A stretch of DNA of 64,000 nt, taken from Anthoceros angustus. Lineage: Eukaryota > Streptophyta > Anthocerotopsida > Anthocerotales > Anthocerotaceae. The position numbers were made by a program, and so were the translations under genes. The DNA lies in assembly GCA_010909165.1 (NCBI GenBank), contig MU008186.1:620001-684000 (forward strand). Direction: 5' to 3'. The notes under the pieces were generated by a model. That model saw only the letters and a program-made list of their open reading frames with translations. It was not told the DNA's origin and did not search any database. Shown one piece after another: positions 23,655 through 33,316 of this stretch; position 1 is the stretch's first letter, and every line of letters starts with the position of its first letter.

Positions 23655-24540
23655 CCGAGAGGATTATGGGGAGCAGGGCTGAGGAGATGATGAAGAAGAT
23701 GACTCTCATTCCCTTCCAAATTGGGAGAGGGATATGCTCGGGTACAAGCTTGGTGAGGTCATGGTGAGGATTATGGGGAGCAGAGCTGAGGAGATGATGA
23801 AGAAGATGACTCTCATTCCCTTCCGAATTGGGAAAGAAATATGCCTGGGTACAAGCTTGGTGAGGTCATGGTTCGCTACGTGCTGGCTCAATTAATTCAC
23901 ATTCAGAATTGCACAAGGATGAATTGCTAGGTGGGGTCATTCACGCCCCCTATGCACGTCAATTAATTCACAGCCCACAGAGCACAAGGATGAATTGCTA
24001 GGTGGGGTCATTCTTGAGGCCTATACGAGGGCGAGGGTGACACGACAAATCAAGAAATCATTCAAATTTTAATATAATAATAAATAATAACTTTATTTCT
24101 TAAAAAATAAAAATAAATTATCAGCATATGATGTTTTGAAGATCTTGTGAGAGCAAGGTCAAAAATGGTATTGGAACCCATATTGGTAGAGGCTAATCAT
24201 CAAGCAAGGTCAAAAATGGTATTGGAACCCATATTGGTAGAGGCTAATCATCAAGCTTGCACCTTTGAGACCAACTTAACCTGTGTTACACCTCGCGGCG
24301 TCGCCCCATAGAAGAAGAAGAAGAATTTTATTTAAGTCCACTAAGGACTGATCATGGGACTTGGTACTTAACAACTTGTACCATGGTGTGCCTAAGCTAC
24401 TTGCACCAAGGGCATCCACTCCCTATAGGCACCCCATCTAAGTACCGATCCAAGCTCAGGATGCTTAATCACGGCGTTCTTATAAATGTGTGCACGGCGT
24501 TCTTATAAATGTGTGTCCATTTGGCCTAGGCCATTTGGAC
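23655..24540. repeat. Copy 2 of P450 exon scraps, direct repeats and foldback half
   Basis: Corresponds to 5,235-6,150. The two P450 last-exon scraps (23,655-23,735 and 23,765-23,900), the paired 75- and 62-base direct repeats (with deletions) and the foldback half (24,357-24,540) follow in the same order. A duplicated GGCGTTCTTATAAATGTGTG replaces the shorter form of copy 1. Confidence 0.75.
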
Positions 24541-25142
24541 ATAGGAATAGACAGACTTTTTAATAGAACTGGATTGCCCAGTGAACAAGCAAGAGTCGCA
24601 AGTATGCTTTGTGCATGGGGCTGGCTAGGCCTACCCTATGGTGCATGTTTATGCATGAATAGAGTGGATTAGTATGTATAACTATTTATATAATTATATA
24701 AAATATATATGTTATATATTATTATTATTATTATAATATTGTAGGTGTAAATATATTATTTGATATAATTTAATATAATAAAGAAACGCCTTATGGGCCT
24801 TTTACACACTATGAGAAATAGGTAAGAGGCTAAGTTAGCGAAACATCCAAGAGATATGTCATATTGGGAATGACCATAAAATCTTCCGAGATGTAATGAC
24901 TTCGTTCCTAATGACTTCGTTCCTATGGATGAGGAGACTGATCTCCTTTAGAAGTGTGAGTTTTGAACTACCCACCTAATAGCAATATGACATTTGACAA
25001 TTAGGCACGAGCATAGACTCTTATTGGGAAAGTTAGAAAATCTAGAACCACAAAATTCTCCGAGATGTAATGATATAGTTCCAACGGATGAGCATGTAGG
25101 ACTCTTTTGTGTGAGTTATAGACTAGGTACCCACCTAATCCA

Positions 25143-25885
25143 GGGAAGGAGGGAAGGAAGGAGGGAAGGAAGGAGGGAAGGAAGGAGGGAAGGAAGGAGG
25201 GAAGGAAGGAGGGAAGGAAGGAGGGAAGGAAGGAAGGAGGGAAGGAAGGAGGAAGGAAGGAGGAAGGAAGGAGGGAAGGAAGGAGGAAGGAAGGAGGGAA
25301 GGAAGGAGGGAAGGAGGGAAGGAAGGAGGAAGGAAGGAGGGAAGGAAGGAGGGAAGGAAGGAGGGAAGGAAGGAGGAAGGAAGGAGGGAAGGAAGGAGGG
25401 AAGGAAGGAGGGAAGGAAGGAGGGAAGGAAGGAGGGAAGGAAGGAGGGAAGGAAGGAGGGAAGGAAGGAGGGAAGGAAGGAGGGAAGGAAGGAGGGAAGG
25501 AAGGAGGGAAGGAAGGAGGGAAGGAAGGAGGGAAGGAGGGAAGGAAGGAGGGAAGGAAGGAGGGAAGGAAGGAGGGAAGGAAGGAGGAAGGAAGGAGGGA
25601 AGGAAGGAGGGAAGGAAGGAGGGAAGGAAGGAGGGAAGGAAGGAGGGAAGGAAGGAGGGAAGGAAGGAGGGAAGGAAGGAGGGAAGGAAGGAGGGAAGGA
25701 AGGAGGGAAGGAAGGAGGGAAGGAAGGAGGAAGGAAGGAGGGAAGGAAGGAGGGAAGGAAGGAGGGAAGGAAGGAGGGAAGGAAGGAGGGAAGGAAGGAG
25801 GGAAGGAAGGAGGGAAGGAAGGAGGGAAGGAAGGAGGGAAGGAAGGAGGGAAGGAAGGAGGGAAGGAAGGAGGAAGGAAGGAGGA
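25143..25885. repeat. Purine microsatellite, copy 2
   Basis: Same G/A-only array as 6,752-7,500 and of similar total length, but the positions of the variant interruptions differ, so the two arrays have rearranged internally or were assembled differently. Confidence 0.97.
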
Positions 25886-26067
25886 AAAAGGAACCTATTA
25901 ATTTATTGCACCTATAAAAAAAAACACAGCCGAGTGTCCCGGATACTTACGCGATCTTGTCATCTGGCTACGTGTGAGTGGATTCAGATAGTCCTGATGG
26001 TGCCACCGGCCTCGCCGTTTACAAATTTGATGAATCACACCCTTTTTGCTGCTGCGGAGAGTCTTGA

Positions 26068-28051
26068 ATGGCGTTCGCCGGATTGAGTTGGAGTGTGGAG
26101 GATTGGGTGGTGATTGGCGTCGTCACCCTGGTTGCGTCGTGCTTGGCACTGCATTTTCTGCAGGCCAAGCGGAGCAGGCAGTATCGGTTGCCCCAGGACC
26201 TCCCAAATGGCCGATTGTGGGCAACCTCCGCAGCCAAAGCCGGCAAGATGCCCCACCAGGTCACCATGGAGCTGGCCAAGACTTACGGCCCTGTAATGCT
26301 GCTCAAGCTCGGCGTCTCCAACGTGCTGTACATCACTGACCCCAAGATTGCCGAAGACTGCCTCAAAGGTTCAGTGTTCGTCAACAGGCCCAAGGTTGCA
26401 GCCAATTCGTACTTGAACTACGGCGACGCGCATTCTGGTAGAAATTCGGCTGTGGTACTGAAGCCTGTAGTTGTTGAAAGGTAGTTGGGTAGGGGACGAC
26501 GCTTACAGAACAGAGCTTTTGGGTTTGGTTGCAGCTGTGGTTCCGTGTGGGGAGTACTGGAGGCTTGTGAAGAAGCTGGTGCACACGGAGCTGCTCAGCA
26601 GCAGCAGGCTGCAGCAGTTTGAGGATTGAGGGCGGAGGAGACTCAGGCAACAGTTCGGGAGGTGTTGGAGGCTTCCAAGGGGAATGTTGCAGTGCGTGTG
26701 CGTAGGAATCTGAACTATTTGATGATGAATAACATCACTCGGATGACGATGAGCAAGAAGTTCAGCTTGCCGGCAGCAGGGGAGGAGGGCGGCGGTGGGC
26801 GGTCTGAAGCCAAGGATTGGGTAGACTCCATTGATGAGATCTTTGAGTTGTACTTGAACCCTATGATGGAGGATATTGTCCCTGCTCTTGCCTGGGTGGA
26901 TGCGGTGTCAGGCTTACGGAGCAGGATGCGGAAGCTACTTGTCAATCTGGATACGATTCTCCAAGGAACGCTGGATGGACGGAAGCAGGATCTGCTGGAC
27001 AACACAAGAACCGAGAATGAGACTCGGGACTTTTTGGATGTGATGCTGCTGAGTGACGGTGGACGGGCTCTGAGTGAGAGATCAATTAAAGCTACTATCA
27101 TGGTACTCTATGCACTGCACAAGTGCGCTAGAGCGTTTGCCTTGTGTGGACTTTGTTTTTGAAATGTTGCAAGACTTTTTTGTCAGGCTCTAATGATGTC
27201 TCGCACCATGCAGGATTTGGTGGGTGCTGGGACAGAGACATCTGCCTCTACCACGGAATGGGCTCTGTCAGAGCTTGTTGCTAATCCAGACATCATGAAG
27301 AAGGCTCAGCAAGAGGTAGACCAAGTGGTGGGTACGGAACGAGTGGTGAGGGAATCAGATGTAGAAAACATGCCTTACCTTCGGGCCGTGGTTCGAGAAA
27401 CAATCAGACTACGCCTTGGACCATGGGGTCTTCCACGAAGTAGTGCTGTGGAGTCCCAGGTAATTACTATTGTGCTTCCTTTAAATTCCTTGGATGATAC
27501 TGCGCTAGCACACTGTTTGGATTTCATTGCAGCATTACAAGTAGCTTACCATGGTCCTTCCGTAAATTCCTTGCTCCAAGCTTCAGGGATGATAACAGGC
27601 TAGTAGCACATTGTTTGGATTTCATTGCAAGATTACCGGTAGCTGAACATTGACACCAATCCGTACGACACGCAGGTTCAAGGATATGATATTCCTGCCG
27701 ATTGCACACTGATGGTCCAGATGTGGGCCATGGGTCGGGACCCAGCCATCTGGGAGGACCCTTTAAAGTTCGACCCAGAGAGGTTCATGGGGAGCAAGGC
27801 CGAGGAGATGATGAGGAAGATGGCTTTCACTCCTTTCGGAATTGGGAAACGGATGTGCCCGGGGTATAAGCTGGGTGCCCTCATGGTACACTATGTGCTG
27901 GCTCGATTAATTCACAGCTTCGACTGGTCTCTTCCCGACGGAATAGGGCATGAGCAATTGGACATGGAGGAGACCTTTGGCATGACGCTCCAGAGAAGGA
28001 CGCCTCTGACAGCTTTTGGTCAAGCCCAGGTTGCCACTTCATTTGTATTGA
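26068..28051 (+). pseudogene. Cytochrome P450 type A1, copy 2 (CYP71 clan)
   Basis: Exons 26,068-26,437, 26,535-27,102, 27,214-27,459 and 27,676-28,051 match A1 copy 1. Exon 2 shares the frame break at about 26,623 (a base lost in FEALRE relative to A2). The other exon 2 breaks of copy 1 are absent here, and the haem loop FGIGKRMCPGYKLG is complete. In exchange, exon 1 is broken in the hinge and again just after it, where several bases are missing, and an extra T near 28,017 shifts the C-terminal end. C-helix, I-helix (GAGTETSAS), ETIR and FDPERF are intact. The shared break is the best evidence for real loss of function. Confidence 0.85.
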
Positions 28052-28239
28052 ATCCGTTGCAGCGAGCAGCGCTAGCTGTAGCGCTCATCCTCTCCACCGG
28101 AGGCTCATCAGCAGCAATTCAAGGCTCATGATGTTCATGAAACCGAGCCTTCTCAGGTGCCGAATGCGAAGTGTCGCACGGAGGGTCTCCGGTCTTCTCC
28201 AACTGAACATGTATTCGCCTTTGGAATCCACAGCGCTGG

Positions 28240-28950
28240 CTTGACTACTCCATACCTTCGACTTCACATCCCAACGAAACTGGGCCTGAGCAACTGGACG
28301 AGAGTCTGACCTTTGGCCTGGCGTGAAAACAGTGCAAATTCAGGATGTCCGATTCCTGCACCCTGCGACCTCTACCACCTACAAAGTCATGCTCCTTCTG
28401 AGCCCGTTTCATAATGTCAGGGTTGCGGATCATCTCTGCCGTAACCCAACAATGGTCACTGAAGAAATGTCCACTCCAGCACCGATCAAGGCCTGCTGCA
28501 GAGAAAAACCATGATATGACAACCCCGCCAGTCCAGAATTGCCAGGTACCGAGAGTGATATCCGACCAAAAAGTTCTCGTTTAGCGCATTCGCTTCAGTT
28601 CTGTTCCTCAGATTCAGAAGCTCACAAAGCCAGGAAACTTTCATAGGAGAGGAACAACAGCCAATCGAGAAACTTCATCATAACTATCTGGTGAGGACAT
28701 GTAACCCAGGCTTACCTGCTGATGACCCGGATCCTGGTGTGACCCTCCTTGGTGAAAAACCGTTTTCCGATCAGCCGTCCAGTCAGCAGATTCATGGGTT
28801 GGGATGATACGATGTGTAACATAGGGGAATCAGAACCCTTGCTGAAGATTTCTCCCCCGGGGTTGTTTCGATTTATTTTCAAAATACCAAATTTAAAAAA
28901 AAAATCAGATTCATGGTGAGAGCAGCAAGCCTCTGGTTCAAGTTGACTAT
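28240..28950 (-). pseudogene. Decayed P450 type B remnant, copy 2
   Basis: Duplicate of 9,743-10,560, with the same shortened type B motifs (EMIRNPDIMKRAQKEHD, RRVQESDI) and homopolymers often one to four bases longer. Confidence 0.65.
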
Positions 28951-29230
28951 GGCAAGCGGGTCAGGTGATCTTGAACAGCAATGCTTCTTTTGATATCTTA
29001 CCCGGATCATATGTAGCTGGATCAGACCCGGATCATGAGGGGAGAAGCATTATGCTCCAAAGTCATGACAGTTGCCAAGTAAAATATGAGTACATGTGTG
29101 TTGCGAAAGCCAGTTGTTATGGTTTACTTGACGGTCTCACTGGTTGACTGGGTCACGAATCTGGTGGAGCTAGCGACATACATAGCTTGATGCCGAGCCA
29201 CACTTGCGCTGCTGTGGTGGAGAGACTGGA

Positions 29231-31210
29231 ATGGGGCTGGCCAGTTTCAGAGTGGAGGATTGGGTAGTGATCGGAGTCGCCACCCTGGTTGCATCTTGCT
29301 TCGCATTGCATTTTCTGCAGGCCAAGAGGAGCAGGCAGTATCGGTTGCCCCCGGGACCTCCCAAATGGCCGATTGTGGGGAACCTCCCGCAGCTGGCCAA
29401 AGCCGGCAAGATGCCTCACCAGGTCACCATGGAGCTGGCCAAGACGTACGGGCCTGTAATGCTGCTCAAGCTAGGCGTCTCCAACGTGCTGTACGTCACC
29501 GATCCCAAGATCGCTGAAGACTGCTTCAAAGGTTCCGTGTTCATCAACAGGCCCAAGATTGCAGCCCATTCGTACTTGAGCTACGGCGACGTGCACACTG
29601 GTAAAGCTTAGATCTGCACTAGTAGTGGAAGCAGTGGCTGTTAAAAGGTAGTTGGGTAGCGGACGACGCTCACAAGGCCGAGGTTTTGGTTGCAGTTGCG
29701 GCTCCGCATGGGGAATACTGGAGGCTTGTGAAAAAGCTGGTGCACACGGAGCTGCTCAGCGGCAGCAGGCTGCAGCAGTTTGAGGCATTGAGGGAGGAGG
29801 AGACTGAGGCCACCCTTCGGGAGCTGTTGGAGGCGTCCAAGGGAAATGTTACAGTGCATATGCGTAGGACTCTGAACTATTTGATGATGAACAACATCAC
29901 TCGCATGGTGATGAGCAGGAAGTTCTGCTTGCCTACAGAAGGGGAGGAGGCCGGCGATGGGCGGTCTGAAGCCAAGGATTGGGTGGACGGGATCGAAGAG
30001 ATCTTCGAGTTGTACTTGAACCCCATGATGGAGGATGTTGTCCCTGCCCTTGCCTGGGTGGATGCAGTGTCAGGCTTACGGAGCAGAATGCGGAGGCTAC
30101 TTTCCAAGCTGGATAGGATTCTCCAAGGGGCACTGGATGTACGGAAGCAGGATCTGCTCGAGAGGAGAAGAACCGAGCAAGAGACAAGGGACTTTTTGGA
30201 TGTGATGCTGCTGAGTGATGGTGAACGGGCTCTTACTGAGAGATCAATCAAAGCTATTATCATGGTATTCTATGCCCTGCACAAGTGCACCTGAGCGTTG
30301 CCTTGTGTGGAATTGTTTGGTAATATTGAAATATTCCAAGACTCACTTTTCAGGCTTTAAGGATGTCATGCACAACATGCAGGATATACTGGGTGCAGGG
30401 ACAGAGTCATCTGCCTCTTCTACGGAATGGGCTCTGTCACAGCTTCTTGCTAACCCAGACATCATGAAGAAAGCTCAACAGGAGGTAGACCAAGTGGTGG
30501 GCAGGGAACGAGTGGTGAGGGAGTCAGATGTGGACCACATGCCTTACCTTCAGGCCGTGGTTCGGGAGACATTCAGACTACGCAATGGACCATGGGGTCT
30601 TCCAAGAAGCAGTGTTGTGGAGTCTCAGGTGCATACTATGGTCCTTCCTGTCAATTCTTTGCCCTATCATAGGATGCCCTATCACATTGGTTTCGAGTTC
30701 ATTGAAAGATTACAACTAGCTTAACGTTTTGTGTCAAGCACAAAATGCCAGCAGGCATACAACAAACATGCTACAGGTAGCGGCTTGTTAGGCCACAAGT
30801 AGCTGAACATTGATACAAATACATGTGTCACGCAGATTCAAGGATATGACATTCCTGCCGATTGCGCACTGATGGTGCAGATGTGGGCCATGGGTCGGGA
30901 CCCAGCCATCTGGGAGGATCCTTTGAAGTTCGACCCGGAGCGGTTTCTGGGGAGCAAGGCCGAGGAGATGAAGAAGAAGATGGCTTTCATTCCTTTCGGA
31001 CTTGGAAAACGGATGTGCCCGGGGTATAAGCTGGGTGCCGTCATGGTACACTATGTGCTGGCTCGATTAATTCACAGCTTCGACTGGTCCCTTCCCAACG
31101 GAACCGGGCCTGAGCAACTGGACATGGAGGAGACATTTGGCCTGACGCTGGTGAGAAGGACACCTCTGACAGCTGTAGTGAAGCCCAGGTTGCCACTGCA
31201 TTTGTATTGA
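29231..31210 (+). CDS. Cytochrome P450 type A2, intact (CYP71 clan monooxygenase)
   Basis: The only P450 in the window that reads without a break. Exons are 29,231-29,600, 29,696-30,264, 30,383-30,628 and 30,836-31,210; all introns are GT-AG and phases agree (370+569+246+375 nt), giving 519 residues, normal for the family. The ATG at 29,231 was chosen because it opens directly on the membrane anchor. Features in order: N-terminal anchor, hinge PPGPPKWPIVGN, C-helix EYWRLVKK, I-helix GAGTESSAS, K-helix ETFR, FDPERFLG, haem loop FGLGKRMCPG with Cys456, and C-terminus LPLHLY. It should act at the ER with a P450 reductase, inserting one oxygen atom into a small molecule; the substrate cannot be told. 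Intron 3 and exon 4 differ from the copy 1 locus, so this gene's 3' end comes from a different paralogue. Confidence 0.93.
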
Positions 31211-31339
31211 ACCCGTCGCAGCTTGCAGCGCTAGCTGTAGCTTTCCGTCTTTCCTGAAACCAGAAGGCACTGGAGCCCTCGCTTCAAGGCTCAAGATATT
31301 CACGCTCCAGCCCTGGACGCACACAACGCTAAGCAATCT

Positions 31340-31870
31340 GAATACCTAGTGAGAGAAATGACTGGACGGAGGTTGTCCCTCCAGGGGCCCGAAGGTGCGG
31401 TTGTAGGATTCCACCAGCTCCACTACGCGGGTAGCGGCTTGCGGGAACGACAACCCCCTCTCACTCCGTAAACAGCAAGACGACGTTGAACGGGCTGCCG
31501 CCCACCACGCCCAGGTGGTAGGAAAGCACTTCGTCGGGGACAGCGAAGTGTCGCACGGAGGTTGGAGCGTGCCCTGCTTGGGAGATGGCAGGAATCATCA
31601 GGAAGCGCGCGGGAATGGGATGATGCAATCGGCTGCCAGTTCCGACAGTGCGAGGGATGAAAACAAGCTCCAACGTTCCAGCACCGCATCTGCCAACGGG
31701 CGCGCGACCCTCATAAGTGCGCCCCTCGTAAGGTCGTTGTTGTTATCCACCACGACCTGGACGGCGTCCCCGTAGGAGTCGAGCCATTCTCTCCCGGCCA
31801 CCAGCTCCAGCTGCTTGTCGCTCTCTGCGTTTCGTTGTGTGCCCTAAAACCCCATCGCACCTTAGCCTGA
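31340..31870 (-). pseudogene. Unrecognised coding-like region, probably frame-broken
   Basis: Overlapping minus-strand readings look protein-like: 31,801-31,690 (GREWLDSYGDAVQVVVDNNND, RGALMRVARPLADAVLE), then 31,673-31,461 (LVFIPRTVGTGSRLHH, SVRHFAVPDEVLSYHLGVVGG), then, one frame over, 31,460-31,345 (RGLSFPQAATRVVELVESYN). Composition and continuity suggest one gene with two frame changes. I do not recognise the family and assign no function. Confidence 0.4.
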
Positions 31871-32290
31871 CAAAGCGGTCACCATGTCAGCAGGTACATA
31901 TGCACATAGAATCTCCCCGACATGTCTACCACGTGCTCTTGCAGGAAGCTATAACAAGGATACCACGTCTCTACTGACATGCATCTTGCCATCAACTTGG
32001 ACCACCCCCTTGTATTTGTGCCCTGAAAGGCTTGAAGTCCGTCGGACATGGCCTTCCCACATTGTTGAATCTGGCCTCACATTGAAACCGAAATCCTGTA
32101 CCTCCTGGCAAGGAAAAGATGCTGGCTGCATTACGACTATGGTTGCACGGTGATCCAATACGAGGGGTAGGAAACGCAGCAAATGGATCTCACGAACGGG
32201 ACGTCATTTTTCTGCTCATGGAGCTTTGCTTGAAACTGTATTTTGGATAAAGGCAGTCGGAGTCTCTAAACGAGCAAAGAATTACAAGAG
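31871..32290. other. Spacer, nothing recognised
   Basis: No clear gene, repeat or signal. Confidence 0.3.
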
Positions 32291-32299
32291 CATCACTTC

Positions 32300-32520
32300 A
32301 TGCCAATGATCGTGTTCTGGTTACTAGCAAACCTGCTGACCATTTGAAGAGGCAGCAGAATTTGAAAGATTCACGTCACCTTATGCCAATGATTCTGTCT
32401 CCGGCTACTTGCAAACCTGCTAACCAAGCTAACAGCAAAGGCAATATCTGGTCTGGTCCCGACCATAGCATACATCAATTTGCCAATAGCCTGTTGATAC
32501 AATTTTGATGTTGTATCCTC
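32300..32520 (-). mobile_element. Ty1/copia polyprotein scrap (end of RT / start of RNase H)
   Basis: The minus strand reads [21 protein letters not shown] followed by VSLVSRFAS and an HW block, the characteristic string after the reverse transcriptase of Ty1/copia polyproteins. The piece from SRFAS onward is repeated a second time (near 32,340-32,300). No LTR was identified around it. Confidence 0.75.
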
Positions 32521-32814
32521 ACACGCCCCACAACATCAACATGTACAAATCCAACAATCTTGTGGAAAAGAGACTGGAGCTAAACTTGCGAGAGAATGTT
32601 CCAGGCAGCTGGAGAGCAGATACAACAACAAGGCAGTTATTTCCCTTGCCTTGTTGAAGAGAAGGTTTGTTTTCACAATGAGCTCTCTTCCCCTGGCTGT
32701 CGTTGGTCATCTTTGCTAATCACCACGGTCAACCTGTTTACACAAAGCGTTGCTTTGGAATGTTCGATCTGTCGAGAAAAATGTTTAGTCAGAGAAAAAA
32801 ACTGACACGTAACT

Positions 32815-33316
32815 TAACGGATATGTTGCGTATACGTATGTACGTCTTGCGTATAACGGTCAAGGTGCGTGGTCGGTGACTTGTGCGAGGTGGTGGGAAC
32901 CCACAGACGACACGCGACGCCTCGAGACATGTACATACGTACATTTAAACGGTCAGCTTCTGTATGTGGCCGTTTGGGGACCCGCGCAAAATAGGTGAAT
33001 AATACGCCTGCCACCAGAAGAGGGGGATCAGTGAGGTACACTCCCCATCCAGGAAAACAGCATCAAGGCCCGCGGGATCCTCGCATTTTTGATGCAAATC
33101 GCGTCTGCCGACCGAGTGCTAGTCTACAGAATCACAGGTACTTGATGATGAGAATGTTGTTGGGTGAGAAGCATTGTATACTTCTGGAGGAACAGAAACA
33201 CCCAAACACACAGGCCATGTGAGGAGGAGCTCGGGAGATGGTGGTAGGAGGGGGGCCAGACAAGGCACATTTCCAGCTTGCCTGAGTCCGGGACTGGACA
33301 GGACAAGTTGGAGGAG
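32815..33316 (+). promoter_or_regulatory. Upstream region of the LRR receptor kinase
   Basis: Contains clustered alternating TACGTA-type words (GTATACGTATGTACGTC at about 32,830 and GTACATACGTACAT at about 32,932), the second being roughly an inverted copy of the first. No convincing TATA box is fixed. Several short upstream ATGs occur between 33,150 and 33,240 before the chosen start. The regulatory role is inference. Confidence 0.3.

Larger units (their letters stand above)
18395..30628. repeat. Large near-identical tandem duplication, copy 2
   Basis: Partner of 1-12,917. It begins where the window's first base aligns and is about 685 bp shorter because the exon 3/exon 4 block at 11,870-12,550 is absent. 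It also has a 15-base insertion at about 19,786 in the signal-anchor exon and numerous small deletions between 23,450 and 24,620. Confidence 0.95.

Noticed and set aside
33278-33316. Upstream extension of the receptor kinase
   Set aside because: The codon at 33,278 is TTG and no in-frame ATG precedes 33,317, which begins the signal peptide.
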